This document shows, in pieces, positions 49,555-59,820 of a DNA stretch of 64,000 bases. Position numbers and translations under genes: made by a program. Every line of letters begins with the position of its first letter. Positions within the stretch are counted from its first letter, which is position 1. Origin of the DNA: Desmonostoc vinosum HA7617-LM4 (GTDB lineage Bacteria; Cyanobacteriota; Cyanobacteriia; Cyanobacteriales; Nostocaceae); assembly GCA_019359515.1 (NCBI GenBank), contig JAHHHC010000006.1, forward strand, positions 186,001 through 250,000, given 5' to 3'. The notes beneath the pieces are model-generated. The model was not told the origin of the DNA and made no database searches. It saw only the letters and a list, made by a program, of their open reading frames with translations.

Positions 49555-50151
49555 ATGAGCTTCTCGCCACAGTTAATCGCCCTCAGTAAATACCTCGCCG
49601 GTGAATTTGATAACCGGGAGCAAGCTATGGCAGAACCTGTTTGGTATGTTCACCTACGCCTATGGCAAAGACCAATCAATCTGTTTTCAGAAGACAGCAT
49701 GACTCTGTTTGCTGAACAAGCAAACATTATTAACCCAGATCAGCCTTACCGCCAGCGAATTATCCGGTTGCGAGAAGGGAGCAATTTTGATGCACCCCTG
49801 CAAGTGCAATATTATATGCTTCAAAATCCAGGTTTATTCAGCGGTGCAGGTCAAAATCCTGCTTTACTCGATACACTCACACCTGACAAATTAGATTTAC
49901 TGCCAGGCTGTATCCTTACAGTTACCAAGGAAACACTAGCCCCCAACTCCTATAAATTTGTCGCCACTCCACCACCAGAAACTGTTTGCAGTTTTACTTA
50001 TCAAGGCAACACCGTGCAAGTTTCTTTAGGCTTTGAAGCCACTAGGGCAGAGTTTTACAGCTACGACAAAGGAATTGACTCAGAGACTGGAAAAGCCACA
50101 TGGGGAGCGATTCTAGGCCCTTATCGCTACAGCAAAAGGGAACAGTACTGA
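49555..50151 (+). CDS. cpcT: CpcT/CpeT-type phycobiliprotein lyase
   Basis: The 198-aa protein contains LIALSKYLAGEFDNREQAMA, EPVWYVHLRLWQRPI and PYRQRIIRLREG, the core of the T-type lyases. These attach bilin to Cys153/155-type (C-terminal) cysteines of beta subunits, such as Cys166 of CpeB here or the phycocyanin equivalent. It is probably cytoplasmic with a beta-barrel fold. Whether it acts on phycocyanin or on phycoerythrin cannot be told. It stands away from the phycoerythrin island and beside psb29 (divergent). Confidence 0.9.
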   Translation: MSFSPQLIALSKYLAGEFDNREQAMAEPVWYVHLRLWQRPINLFSEDSMTLFAEQANIINPDQPYRQRIIRLREGSNFDAPLQVQYYMLQNPGLFSGAGQNPALLDTLTPDKLDLLPGCILTVTKETLAPNSYKFVATPPPETVCSFTYQGNTVQVSLGFEATRAEFYSYDKGIDSETGKATWGAILGPYRYSKREQY

Positions 50152-50209
50152 GACTAATTCGTAATTCGTAATTGAGGCATCTACAGAAAGATTAGATACA
50201 TGGTATAAC

Positions 50210-50578
50210 TTAGCTGGCAATACTCCGAGGTACACCTTCTAAGGCTTCTTCCTCTGCGTCAAAGATTTCAAAGACTGTATCCATCATCGTGACTTCAAAC
50301 ACGAGCTTAGCTTCTGGATGGACATTACAGATGCGGAAACTGCCTTTGACTTTATCAGCATCGCGCATTCCAGCTACTAAAGAAGTAAGACCAGAACTAT
50401 CGATAAAATTTACTTGTCCCAAATTCACAACTACATGGCGGCTGAGTTTGGAAATGCATTCTTGTAGCTTGAGACGAAATTGCCAAGCAGTAGTGATGTC
50501 TAGCCGGCCTGTTGGTGTCAAGACAATAACTGTATTACCGTCTTGAGTTGTATAAGTTTTTTGGTCTATTTGAATCAC
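50210..50578 (-). CDS. STAS-domain anti-sigma-factor antagonist
   Basis: The 122-aa protein is a single STAS domain: VIVLTPTGRLDITTAWQFRL, VVVNLGQVNFIDSSGLTSLV (phosphorylatable Ser in DSSG) and GSFRICNVHPEAKLVFEVT. It should work in a partner-switching module with an anti-sigma kinase and phosphatase, none of which is adjacent. Confidence 0.9.
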   Translation of the reverse strand: MIQIDQKTYTTQDGNTVIVLTPTGRLDITTAWQFRLKLQECISKLSRHVVVNLGQVNFIDSSGLTSLVAGMRDADKVKGSFRICNVHPEAKLVFEVTMMDTVFEIFDAEEEALEGVPRSIAS

Positions 50579-51014
50579 TGAAGCCCTCCCCTTGACATCC
50601 CTTTTTAGATTAACTGCCCCTGAAATTAAATGACAACTGGTAAACTATAAGACTTGCTTTGATAGCAATCTTGCTTTGTTCATTACCGGAGCGATCGCCA
50701 GCAATGAGTTGATTTAGTTGACTTACCAGCCACTAAATTGTTTAGTGCTGAAATTTGAGCCTAACAAGCTGTAGCTAAAATTGTCACCTATTTGTACTAA
50801 GTGCTTACTTTTAGTAGTTTAACTCACCAAAATAGTCCTGGGTACTAAATTGGCTTGATTAAGTAGCATTCAGGTATAGCTGAGATGAAAAAGGCAATTG
50901 GGAATAGGGAATTGGGTATAGGGAACAGATGTTGCTTATTTCTCCTCCTGCTTCTTTTGCCTCCCCTGCTCCCCATCTCCCCCACGCCTCAGTTACTATC
51001 TTTAGCGCACAGCA
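50579..51014. other. Intergenic region between STAS gene and hemF
   Basis: 436 bp, mostly AT-rich with scattered ggaatagg/ccccctgct-like small repeats (50890-50995). I see no gene. Confidence 0.4.
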
Positions 51015-52058
51015 CTATTTGTTTGGTGTCCAATTTATCCAATCTTGAGGTTTAAGGAAAGTTTCATATAGTTCTGCTTCTGGGGAATTTGGTTCTGGCT
51101 GATAGCCGTATTCCCAACGCACTAGAGGTGGTAGGGACATGAGAATTGATTCTGTGCGTCCATTGGTTTGTAGACCAAAAATTGTGCCTCGGTCATAAAC
51201 CAAGTTGAATTCTACATACCGCCCCCGACGGTAGAGTTGAAAATTCCGTTCGCGATCGCCATACTCCATCCCATGCCGCCGTTCTACAATTGGGAAATAA
51301 GCGGGTAAAAAAGCTTTACCACATTCTTGTACCAAGGCAAACAAATCCTCCCAATTACGCGGTGCTGGTGTGCCTACCTGGTCACTGTAAGTAGCTGCTT
51401 CTCCATGGGAGTTACTACCACGATATAAAGCACCTCGCCCATCTTGATAGTCTAAAAATAGACCACCAATCCCCCGTGTTTCTCCCCGATGTTTGAGATA
51501 AAAATATTCATCACACCAACGCTTAAACACTGGGTAATAATCTGGGTGGTGTTTGTCACAAGCCTGTTTCAGGGTTTTATGGAAATGGACTGCATCCTCA
51601 GCAAAAGGATAATAGGGTGTCAAATCAGCACCACCACCAAACCACCAAACGGGCCCCGCCTCAAAGTAGCGATAATTGAGATGAACGGTGGGTACATAGG
51701 GATTGCGTGGATGCAATACCAGTGAAGTACCCGTAGCATAAAAGCGGTGTCCTTCTGCTTCTGGGCGATGGGACAAAATGGAGGGGGGCAAATGAGAACC
51801 CCAAACTTCAGAAAAATTTACACCAGCTTGTTCAAATATTGCACCATCACGCAGGACACGCGATCGCCCGCCGCCCCCTTCTGGACGTTCCCAACTATCT
51901 TCGTGAAACTTACCCACACCATCCAGTTCTTTCAACGCCTGCGTAATTTCATCTTGCAGTTGTTTCATCAACTGACTGACCCTAACCTTAGCGTCGGTTG
52001 GTGGTAGGGAGGTAGATGATTTTGCTTCCACCGTTGGGGTTTGCGAGTTGGTCAACAT
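51015..52058 (-). CDS. hemF: Aerobic coproporphyrinogen III oxidase
   Basis: The 347-aa protein has [40 protein letters not shown] and [20 protein letters not shown], the invariant motifs of HemF. It decarboxylates coproporphyrinogen III with O2 in tetrapyrrole synthesis, feeding chlorophyll, haem and bilin pathways. Length fits the family. It faces away from the SRPBCC gene across a 590-bp gap. Confidence 0.96.
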   Translation of the reverse strand: MLTNSQTPTVEAKSSTSLPPTDAKVRVSQLMKQLQDEITQALKELDGVGKFHEDSWERPEGGGGRSRVLRDGAIFEQAGVNFSEVWGSHLPPSILSHRPEAEGHRFYATGTSLVLHPRNPYVPTVHLNYRYFEAGPVWWFGGGADLTPYYPFAEDAVHFHKTLKQACDKHHPDYYPVFKRWCDEYFYLKHRGETRGIGGLFLDYQDGRGALYRGSNSHGEAATYSDQVGTPAPRNWEDLFALVQECGKAFLPAYFPIVERRHGMEYGDRERNFQLYRRGRYVEFNLVYDRGTIFGLQTNGRTESILMSLPPLVRWEYGYQPEPNSPEAELYETFLKPQDWINWTPNK

Positions 52059-52495
52059 AAGATTCCCAAATCTAAATTACAATTTCCAGCAAGCCACAAA
52101 TTTTTGATCTTAATTAAAATTTGAAGGCAACACATCTCACCAATTAGGTTCTGCCTGTTCAACCTGCTTTTTTCTGGTTGGACAGAGATTTACATGATTG
52201 ATGAGGTTCATTAGAGTTATTTTCCCTCAAATGCGTATAGGCTTGTATGTTGACTCAGTTTTTTTTTGAATTTTATTGATGAGAACATTGGCAACTATGC
52301 CAGCACTCTCAACTTTGACACCTAAAGATTTAAACTAATTTGGTTAACATTATCAAACTGACACAGTAATACGAAAGATTAAGGGTTTGTATAGGAGTGG
52401 GAGATGTGAGTTAAAAAACCCTGTAGTCTCAGAATTTTACCTCCTTAACACCTGTGGATAAGTTCCAATACTAAATGTTGTTCTATTAATTAGGG
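52059..52495. promoter_or_regulatory. hemF upstream intergenic region
   Basis: 437 bp, AT-rich with a long T/A bias; the hemF promoter should be near 52060-52180. No repeat or RNA gene was recognised. Confidence 0.4.
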
Positions 52496-52612
52496 GTGAA
52501 ATACTTAGTAATCGTGTTGGTGTTTGTAGCGATCGGAACTTGGTATGTTGAGGGCAATTTTGCGAAAGTTTTGTTTGGGATTTGGTCACAGTTGGACATC
52601 ATACTGCAATGA
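52496..52612 (+). CDS. Possible small membrane protein (38 aa)
   Basis: A GTG at 52496 gives MKYLVIVLVFVAIGTWYVEG, then NFAKVLFGIWSQLDIILQ and stop: a membrane-helix-like N-terminus and amphipathic tail. A weak TTAGGG precedes the GTG, and the next gene (52646, same strand) starts 33 bp after its stop. There is no homology evidence, so it stays tentative. Confidence 0.3.
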   Translation: MKYLVIVLVFVAIGTWYVEGNFAKVLFGIWSQLDIILQ

Positions 52613-52645
52613 CCAGAAAATTTCTCACAAGGAGGATTAAGGAAA

Positions 52646-53170
52646 ATGCAAGATTGGTTATCCAAATTCATTCGCCGCAAACGTCGTCGGTTTCAGGTTT
52701 CTCTTGTACAGACATATCGAGAGATTAGTTCTGCTTCTGTAGATGAACTTTGGCAAAAAGTAGTGGATTTAACAGATGTTTCCTGGCATCCTCTACTTAA
52801 GAGTACTAACGTTCCTCATGGCTTAGTACCCAAACCTGGATTAATTTTTCAGGCAATGACGCGCTTTTGGCCTATCCCTATCCGAATTTTTGTAGAAAGC
52901 GTGAATCCTAGAGAATTGTTGAGTATACGAGTACTGGCTATTCCTGGTATAGAAGAACGGGTGACTTACCAAGTCGAATCTACGGTTTGCGGTACTTGTT
53001 TGTCTTACTCTGTAACACTACGCGGTTGGTTGTCGCCCCTGATTTGGTCGTTGTCTCGTCCTTATGCAGATCGCGTGGCACGTTCATTAGTTGAAGCAGT
53101 GGAGGGGGCAACATTACAAGCAGTATCAGGAAAAAAGAAATCTCTTAGCGACAGCTGCTTCGATTTTTAA
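52646..53170 (+). CDS. SRPBCC / polyketide-cyclase-like protein
   Basis: The 174-aa protein resembles the START/SRPBCC fold: VQTYREISSASVDELWQKVV, DLTDVSWHPLLKSTNVP and VTYQVESTVCGTCLSYSVTL. AAGGAGG ends 10 bases before the ATG. Ligand and function unknown; many relatives bind hydrophobic small molecules. The N-terminus is basic (FIRRKRRRFQV). Confidence 0.75.
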   Translation: MQDWLSKFIRRKRRRFQVSLVQTYREISSASVDELWQKVVDLTDVSWHPLLKSTNVPHGLVPKPGLIFQAMTRFWPIPIRIFVESVNPRELLSIRVLAIPGIEERVTYQVESTVCGTCLSYSVTLRGWLSPLIWSLSRPYADRVARSLVEAVEGATLQAVSGKKKSLSDSCFDF

Positions 53171-53327
53171 ATCATTGATGGTCAGTTGTTAGTTGTCAAT
53201 TGCCAAAACCGAACAACTGAACCATTGACAAATTCACTAGCAATAAGCAATAAGCAAAAGTTAGAATTTTAACAGGCAATCATAAAAATTTGTTAAAGTT
53301 TGTTACCCTGGTAACGGTTAAAACACT

Positions 53328-54398
53328 ATGTACGATGTCCTCGATTCCCGCTCAGTTCTTGAAGTGTTGCGACCAGTGCAAGACCCAGAACTCCGCAAAA
53401 GCCTGGTAGAACTGAATATGATTCGCAATGTCAAAATTGACGGTGGCAAAGTTAGCTTCACTTTAGTATTGACTACACCCGCCTGTCCTTTACGTGAATT
53501 TATTGTCGAGGACTGTCAAAAAGCTGTCAAAAAGCTACCGGGTGTTACTGATGTTAGTGTAGAAGTGACCGCAGAAACACCACAGCAAAAGAGCCTAAGC
53601 GATCGCACTGGCATAACTGGGATCAAAAATATCATTGCTATTTCCAGCGGTAAAGGTGGCGTTGGCAAAAGCACAGTGGCGGTGAATGTCGCAGTTGCTT
53701 TGGCTCAAACAGGGGCAAAAGTAGGCTTATTAGATGCCGACATTTATGGCCCCAATGATCCCACAATGTTGGGTTTAGCTGATGCTCAAATTACAGTCCG
53801 CTCAACTGAAACAGGAGAAATCCTCGAACCTGCTTTCAATCATGGTGTCAAATTAGTATCAATGGGTTTTTTGATTGATCGAGATCAACCAGTGATTTGG
53901 CGGGGGCCAATGCTGAATGGTGTGATTCGCCAGTTTCTTTATCAAGTGCAATGGGGAGAACTGGACTACTTGATTGTAGATATGCCACCGGGAACAGGAG
54001 ATGCTCAGCTAACTTTGACACAAGCTGTTCCAATGGCAGGGGCTGTAATTGTGACAACGCCACAAAACGTCGCTTTGCTAGATTCTCGTAAAGGTTTGCG
54101 GATGTTCCAGCAAATGAACGTTTCTGTCTTGGGAATAGTGGAAAATATGAGTTATTTTATTCCACCAGATATGCCAGATAAGCAATATGACATATTTGGT
54201 TCTGGCGGTGGTTCAAAAACAGCAGCTGAGTTGGGAGTACCTCTTTTGGGGTGCGTCCCGCTAGAAATTTCCACACGAGTAGGCGGTGACAACGGCGTCC
54301 CAATAGTTGTGGCACAGCCAGATTCAGCTTCTGCAAAAGCATTAACCGCGATCGCCCTCTCTATTGCTGGTAAAGTTTCTGTAGCTGCCTTGACTTAG
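53328..54398 (+). CDS. mrp: Mrp/NBP35-type iron-sulfur carrier ATPase
   Basis: The 356-aa protein has an N-terminal MIP18-like (DUF59) domain (about 1-95, with TTPACPLREFIVEDC) and a P-loop ATPase (100-350: IAISSGKGGVGKSTVAVNVA, LDADIYGPNDPTMLG, YLIVDMPPGTGDAQLT). In ENMSYFIPPDMPDKQYDIFG the CxxC motif of many Mrp/NBP35 proteins is absent, as in other cyanobacterial members. It should carry or transfer Fe-S clusters. The stop abuts a tandem heptamer array. Confidence 0.92.
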   Translation: MYDVLDSRSVLEVLRPVQDPELRKSLVELNMIRNVKIDGGKVSFTLVLTTPACPLREFIVEDCQKAVKKLPGVTDVSVEVTAETPQQKSLSDRTGITGIKNIIAISSGKGGVGKSTVAVNVAVALAQTGAKVGLLDADIYGPNDPTMLGLADAQITVRSTETGEILEPAFNHGVKLVSMGFLIDRDQPVIWRGPMLNGVIRQFLYQVQWGELDYLIVDMPPGTGDAQLTLTQAVPMAGAVIVTTPQNVALLDSRKGLRMFQQMNVSVLGIVENMSYFIPPDMPDKQYDIFGSGGGSKTAAELGVPLLGCVPLEISTRVGGDNGVPIVVAQPDSASAKALTAIALSIAGKVSVAALT

Positions 54399-54497
54399 GG
54401 GACTGGGGACTGGGGACTGGGGACTGGGGACTGGGGACTGGGGACTGGGGACTGGGGACTGGGGACTGGGGACTGGGGACTGGGGACTGGGGACTGG
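54398..54497. repeat. GGGGACT tandem heptamer array (about 14 copies)
   Basis: Perfect or near-perfect ggggact units start at the mrp stop codon and run 100 bp. Followed by the ggttcgactccgctcacc and cgcgtccccgcgtcc modules up to about 54620. Confidence 0.9.
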
Positions 54498-54678
54498 GAA
54501 GATGTGGTTCGACTCCGCTCACCAACCGGGAGATGAGGGAGTGAGGGAAAAAATTTCTCCGCGTCCCCGCGTCCCCGCGTCCTCTTGCCAATTCCCCATA
54601 CTTCGACTCCGCTCAGTACAAGTTCCCAATTTCCATATTTAAGATTTATAAAGATAAAGTAAAGTCTAAAATCACACA

Positions 54679-55992
54679 ATGTTATTAAAACGCTCACTTC
54701 CTAAAGTTCGCTGGAAGTCCTGGGTTAAACCCTGGCAGCAGGTAGATTGGTTGCTATTTTGTTTACCTATTGGTATTAGCATATTTGGCGGCGTCATGAT
54801 TCTCAGTACGGAACTGAAGCAGCCTGTGACAGATTGGTGGTGGCACTGGCTAGTGGCTGGTATTGGTGTTTTGATTGCCCTGTTTTTAGCTCGCATCCGT
54901 TATGAACACCTGATGCAGTGGCACTGGGTAACATACGCCCTAACTAACGCTAGCCTGATTGCTGTGATGATTGCTGGTACCAGCGCTAAAGGGGCACAGC
55001 GATGGATTAATATTGCTGGCTTTAACGTCCAACCCTCGGAGTTTGCCAAAGTAGGAATGATTATCACTTTAGCAGCTTTGTTGCACAAGCGCACAGCTTC
55101 TAAGCTCGAAAGTGTTTTCCGTGTGCTAGCAATCACAGCCATACCTTGGGGGCTAGTATTTTTACAGCCAGATTTAGCAACATCACTTGTATTTGGTGCG
55201 ATCGTTTTAGGGATGCTCTACTGGGCAAATGCTAACCCAGGCTGGTTAATTTTGATGATTTCTCCTGTGGTTGCTGCCGTTTTGTTTAGTATTTCTTGGC
55301 CTTTAGCAAAGCCAATCGTTTTATTCCAAGAACTTTCTTTTGGGCCTTTGGGGCTAGTTTGGGTAGTCGCCATGGGTATTCTCGGTTGGCTGACTCTCCC
55401 TTGGCGTCGGTTTGCCCTCAATGGTATAGTTGCATCGGCGATGAATATGCTTGGCGGTGAATTAGGCGTCTTTGCTTGGAATCATGTGTTGAAAGAATAC
55501 CAGAAAGACCGCCTGAGTGTATTTATCAACCCCGATCACGATCCTCTTGGTGCTGGATATCACTTAATTCAATCGCGTATTGCTATTGGTGCAGGTGAAA
55601 TTTGGGGATGGGGTTTATTTAAGGGCCCAATGACGCAACTCAATTTCGTGCCAGAACAGCACACAGACTTCATTTTCTCGGCAGTAGGCGAAGAATTTGG
55701 TTTTGTGGGTTGTTTAGTAGTGTTATCTATCTTCTGCTTAATTTGCCTGCGCCTATTGCATGTAGCCCAAACCGCTAAAGACAACTTTGGTTCGCTGTTG
55801 GCGATTGGTGTTTTGTCGATGATTGTGTTTCAGTTGATTGTCAACGTAGGTATGACTGTTGGCTTAGCCCCAGTAGCAGGGATTCCCTTACCCTGGATGA
55901 GTTATGGACGTTCTGCCATGCTGACTAACTTCATTTCTCTAGGAATCGTAGAATCGGTAGCAAATTTTCGACAACGGCAGAAGTATTATTAA
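54679..55992 (+). CDS. rodA: RodA/FtsW-type SEDS protein
   Basis: The 437-aa protein has about ten membrane segments and the SEDS signatures RWINIAGFNVQPSEFAKVGM, LVFLQPDLATSLVFGAIVLG, GYHLIQSRIAIGAGEIWGWG, NFVPEQHTDFIFSAVGEEFG and PLPWMSYGRSAMLTNF. It polymerises peptidoglycan glycan strands in lateral wall growth, working with a class B PBP. It is rodA rather than ftsW by the cylinder-type sequence, but this is a family-level judgement. Confidence 0.92.
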   Translation: MLLKRSLPKVRWKSWVKPWQQVDWLLFCLPIGISIFGGVMILSTELKQPVTDWWWHWLVAGIGVLIALFLARIRYEHLMQWHWVTYALTNASLIAVMIAGTSAKGAQRWINIAGFNVQPSEFAKVGMIITLAALLHKRTASKLESVFRVLAITAIPWGLVFLQPDLATSLVFGAIVLGMLYWANANPGWLILMISPVVAAVLFSISWPLAKPIVLFQELSFGPLGLVWVVAMGILGWLTLPWRRFALNGIVASAMNMLGGELGVFAWNHVLKEYQKDRLSVFINPDHDPLGAGYHLIQSRIAIGAGEIWGWGLFKGPMTQLNFVPEQHTDFIFSAVGEEFGFVGCLVVLSIFCLICLRLLHVAQTAKDNFGSLLAIGVLSMIVFQLIVNVGMTVGLAPVAGIPLPWMSYGRSAMLTNFISLGIVESVANFRQRQKYY

Positions 55993-56103
55993 TTCGTCCT
56001 TGGTCATTTGTCATTTGTTAAGAACTGAGGACAAAGGACTAATGACTAATGACCATTAAGAAGCATTAAGCTATTAATCAGGAAACAAGCGAGGCTAAAA
56101 ATT

Positions 56104-56301
56104 ATGATCCTGCCTGGAGCAACTGTTCGCGTCAAAAATCCCGCTGATACTTACTATCGTTATGAAGGACTTGTGCAGCGGGTGAGTGATGGTAAAGTAG
56201 CTGTATTATTTGAAGGTGGTAATTGGGATAAATTAGTTACTTTCCGTCTCAGCGAATTAGAACTTGTAGAGACCACAGCTGGACGCAAGAAAGCAAAATA
56301 G
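56104..56301 (+). CDS. ndhS: NdhS, ferredoxin-docking subunit of NDH-1
   Basis: The 65-aa protein [56 protein letters not shown] has the SH3-like fold of NdhS. It forms part of the ferredoxin-binding site on the thylakoid NDH-1 complex used in cyclic electron flow. Size and motif ([16 protein letters not shown]) fit. Confidence 0.92.
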   Translation: MILPGATVRVKNPADTYYRYEGLVQRVSDGKVAVLFEGGNWDKLVTFRLSELELVETTAGRKKAK

Positions 56302-56374
56302 ATTAGTCCTTAGTCATTAGTCCTTAGCAAATGACAGAGGACTAATGACAAATGACTGATGACTATTAATTATT

Positions 56375-57031
56375 ATGCGCCTTCCCCTACCACAATTTGC
56401 TACTGACGATCGCCACCCTAATCATATTGCAGAGGTGATCGAGACTACTACTACTGAATTTCTAGCTCAGTGTCTAGAACCAGAAGATTTGAGCTTTCCC
56501 TCTATGCCACCATTTGGTAGTTGGGTCTGTTCTCTGGATGAAGAATCGGGCAATCAAATTTACGCAGTAGTATATTACGCTACAACTATGCCCATAGATT
56601 CTGTACATAGAGCCAGAGCATTGGGGTTGTCCTTGCAAGACTTACGCGAGGAACAACCCCAAATATTTGCTATGCTGAGAACTGAATTTCGAGCGGCGAT
56701 CGTGGGATTTAAGCAATCGTCTGTAATTTCAGGTGCAAATCCAAGGGTGTATCAGTATTTACCACCTCGCCCACCGCAAATTCATCAAGCCGTTTATCAA
56801 TGTGAAGCCCAAGCAATCATCAAATTCACTGATGAACTGGATTTTCTGCGGACACTGCTTTGTGTCAACGGTGCGCCAGTCGAATCTTTAGCAGCGGCTG
56901 CCATTCGAGAAGTTTACCAGTTACGCAAAGCTGACCGAGAATGGCTAATTAAAGCTGGACGTACCCTGAGTGTATTGCTTAAAGACGATTACGATCGCTT
57001 GCGGTTTATTTTGAGTCAAATCCACCCATAG
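56375..57031 (+). CDS. HAS-barrel domain conserved cyanobacterial protein
   Basis: The 218-aa protein begins MRLPLPQFATDDRHPNHIAE, and has a beta-rich N-terminal domain of the HAS-barrel type (VIETTTTEFLAQCLE, IYAVVYYATTMPIDSVHRAR) found at the start of HerA-like ATPases. No ATPase domain follows, so it is a stand-alone version. Its function is unknown. Confidence 0.75.
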   Translation: MRLPLPQFATDDRHPNHIAEVIETTTTEFLAQCLEPEDLSFPSMPPFGSWVCSLDEESGNQIYAVVYYATTMPIDSVHRARALGLSLQDLREEQPQIFAMLRTEFRAAIVGFKQSSVISGANPRVYQYLPPRPPQIHQAVYQCEAQAIIKFTDELDFLRTLLCVNGAPVESLAAAAIREVYQLRKADREWLIKAGRTLSVLLKDDYDRLRFILSQIHP

Positions 57032-57261
57032 ATAGTTAATTACAAGACGATTGCTTAGGTATTGTAATCTTGGATTTTTGTCTTTTTAGTCAGGTCGCTA
57101 CTACAGTTGTATCGAGCGGGTGATTACAGCAGGGAACGCTTAACAGGATTGAAAGTCTTTTTGTACGACTTTGTTCTTAAAATTTGTACCTCATTTACCT
57201 GCTATCTGCTGTATATCAAGAATAATCACTGCTTTCCCATCACCTCTTCAAGTCCTACCTG
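57032..57261. promoter_or_regulatory. Upstream region of antiporter gene
   Basis: 230 bp without a gene or clear repeat. Met1 of the antiporter (57262) is not preceded by an obvious ribosome-binding site; Met4 at 57271 is an alternative start. Confidence 0.35.
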
Positions 57262-59403
57262 ATGGCACTCATGCTACAAGTTCTTGCTTTGGAACCAACT
57301 TCCCAAATCCTCAGCAAGGAACCGATTGTTCCTTATGCTATTTTGCTGGTGGTTATCTTAGTTGTACCCATATTATTTGAGCGTCTAAGATTACCAGGAT
57401 TAGTGGGATTGGTTTTCTCTGGGCTAGTACTTGGCCCCTCCGGCTGGAGTTTATTTCAGCCTGAAGAATCAATGATTAAATTGCTATCAAATATCAGCCT
57501 AATCTATTTGATGTTTGTAGCAGGGCTAGAACTTGATCTTGAACACTTCCGTCGCCGGAGGGGTCGTTCCTTTGGGTTTAGTACCTTTACCTTTGGTGTC
57601 TCCCTAGTTATGGGGGCTTTAATTGGACAGATTTTAGGCTTGAGTTGGAATACTTCTATATTAATTGGCTCTTTATTTAGTTCCTATACGCTTTTGGCAT
57701 ATCCTATTATTCATCGCTTAGGAGTAGTCAACAACGAAGCAGTCACCGTCACAATTGGCGCTACGATTTTTACAGATATTGGCGTAGTCATTATACTGGC
57801 TATTTGTGTGGCGATCGCTCATGCTGGAACATTCAGCTTAGCTCAGTTACTAACCTTATCGGGTTGGTTAACTGTCTACTCTGTTGCCGTTTTGGCAGGT
57901 CTTGATTGGGTAGGCAAAGAGTTTTTTCGGCGTTCAGGAGACGACGAAGGTAACAAGTTTCTATTTGTATTGCTGGCTGTATTTCTTGCTGCTGTAGGCG
58001 CTCAATTGATTGGTATAGAAACAATTGTGGGTGCTTTTTTGGCAGGTCTGGCAGTGAATGAGGCAGTTGGCGAAGGGCCAGTCAAAGAAAAGGTGATGTT
58101 TATTGGCAGTGTGCTGTTCATTCCCATTTTCTTTGTAAATTTAGGTTTGACGATCAATCTATCTGCCTGGGTCAATAGTTTGGGTACGCTCAAAATCACC
58201 TTGTTGATTGTACTTGGTTTAATTACCAGTAAATTCATCGCAGCTTTTTTGGCAAAATTGGCTTACCGCTATAACTGGCAGGAAATACTAACGATGTGGT
58301 CACTGTCAGTCCCTCAAGTGGGTACAACATTAGCAGCAACGTTAGTAGGGTATCAAGCTGGGTTACTGCCTTTAGAAATATTAAACAGTATTGTTGTTTT
58401 AATGCTCGTAACTTCAACCTTGGGGCCGTTGATTACAAGTCAAGTTGCTGTTGGTTTAACTGCCTCAACAACCGAGGAATCAGCACTAACAATTTTACCT
58501 GAGCAGAAAGTAGAGAAAACAAATACTGCTTTTACTATAGTTGTACCCATTTACAATCCTCAGACCCAGCAGTATTTGATTGAAATGGCAGCACTACTAG
58601 CACGGCAAGCAAATGGCAGAATTATACCACTAGCGATCGCTACATCTGTTGCTCACATGGATGCACCCCAATTAGAAGCTTCTATGCAACGAAGCGAACA
58701 ATTATTAGCCAAGGCTACTGTTCAAAGCCGTGTCATGGGCGTGAGTGCCGAACCATTGCTGCGAATCGATGATGCTTTTGCTCAAGGCATTAGCAGATCT
58801 GCTCGCGAACAAAAAGCGAATTTAATTATCATGGGTTGGGGTAAACGTACTGGTTTGCGAGCGCGTTTATTTGGCAACGTTATTGATAACGTTCTTTGGG
58901 CATCCCATTGTCCAGTCGCAGTCACAAGGATAGTAGAATCCCCCAAAAAAATTCAGCGAATCTTAGTACCATTAGAAAATTTAATCGCCCCGGCACTACA
59001 ACCTGTGTATTTTGCCCAAATGCTAGCAGAGGTAAATCAAGCCCAAGTGACTGTATTAAATGTATGCGATCGCCGCACCAGTGCCAGTAAAATTGCTTGG
59101 AGGCGATCGCATTTATCTTTGTTGGTGTCTAAATTAGCCGCGTCAAATGCCCCGGAAATTCAAATCATCGCTCATGAAAACGTTGCTCAAGCGATTTTAC
59201 AAGCAGCGCGATTATATGATCTCGTAGTTTTACCAGTTATCCGTAATCGTACTAGTCCTGGAGGATTAGCGGTTAGTGATGTCACAACCCAGTTGGCTAA
59301 GCAACTTACATGCTCAATTGTCATGCTAGGAGAACCACAACGCACTCAAACAACAGCCATAGTCTCACCACAACACAATGACTACTCTCTACCTAACAGG
59401 TAG
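57262..59403 (+). CDS. CPA2-type Na+(K+)/H+ antiporter with universal-stress-like domains
   Basis: The 713-aa protein has about a dozen membrane segments in the first 400 residues (ILLVVILVVPILFERLRLPG, LVGLVFSGLVLGPSGW, TIGATIFTDIGVVIILAICV with the Asp of antiporters, VPQVGTTLAATLVGYQ). Residues about 430-710 carry two USP-like domains (TAFTIVVPIYNPQTQQYLIE, LIIMGWGKRTGLRARLFGNV, ILVPLENLIAPALQPVYF). Such proteins exchange cations for protons, probably in the plasma or thylakoid membrane. Exact ion specificity is unknown. Confidence 0.9.
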   Translation: MALMLQVLALEPTSQILSKEPIVPYAILLVVILVVPILFERLRLPGLVGLVFSGLVLGPSGWSLFQPEESMIKLLSNISLIYLMFVAGLELDLEHFRRRRGRSFGFSTFTFGVSLVMGALIGQILGLSWNTSILIGSLFSSYTLLAYPIIHRLGVVNNEAVTVTIGATIFTDIGVVIILAICVAIAHAGTFSLAQLLTLSGWLTVYSVAVLAGLDWVGKEFFRRSGDDEGNKFLFVLLAVFLAAVGAQLIGIETIVGAFLAGLAVNEAVGEGPVKEKVMFIGSVLFIPIFFVNLGLTINLSAWVNSLGTLKITLLIVLGLITSKFIAAFLAKLAYRYNWQEILTMWSLSVPQVGTTLAATLVGYQAGLLPLEILNSIVVLMLVTSTLGPLITSQVAVGLTASTTEESALTILPEQKVEKTNTAFTIVVPIYNPQTQQYLIEMAALLARQANGRIIPLAIATSVAHMDAPQLEASMQRSEQLLAKATVQSRVMGVSAEPLLRIDDAFAQGISRSAREQKANLIIMGWGKRTGLRARLFGNVIDNVLWASHCPVAVTRIVESPKKIQRILVPLENLIAPALQPVYFAQMLAEVNQAQVTVLNVCDRRTSASKIAWRRSHLSLLVSKLAASNAPEIQIIAHENVAQAILQAARLYDLVVLPVIRNRTSPGGLAVSDVTTQLAKQLTCSIVMLGEPQRTQTTAIVSPQHNDYSLPNR

Positions 59404-59820
59404 GTGTAGCTTTTTGAGATTTCGCGTCTTTGCGTGTTTCTGGCGATTTGAACTGCAACTTAAATCTCCAACAGATTATCTTCCCCCACTCCCCATTTTC
59501 AAGCTCCTATATTTAGTACATGAAGTTTTTTCTTGGTTTTAATACTCCTTTTATTAGCTTTAAAACAATTTATTTTGTTGAAGATTTGATGAATTCTAAG
59601 TAAAAAACTGACATTTTTTAGACGATGTTTGTTATTTTGCTAGTTAAATTGATTAGCAAGCAAATACAAACATAACGAAATTGCATTTGTAGGAAAATTG
59701 GCAACCCCAAAAATACTTACTTATATTGACCTTTTTCGTTCTGTGTTTTTGTACCCAATTTGGGTAATCTAACAATAAGCTCAATATCTACTGAAAATAT
59801 CTGTAAATAACTGGGAAACT
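59404..59820. promoter_or_regulatory. Upstream region of the UDP-sugar genes
   Basis: 417 bp, AT-rich, with a gatttcgcgtctttgcgtgt-like repeat scrap near 59420 and ordinary sequence after. It should contain the promoter for the UXS gene. Confidence 0.4.

Noticed and set aside
54398-54497. Heptamer array considered as CRISPR or minisatellite gene
   Set aside because: Seven-base unit without spacers; simple tandem repeat.
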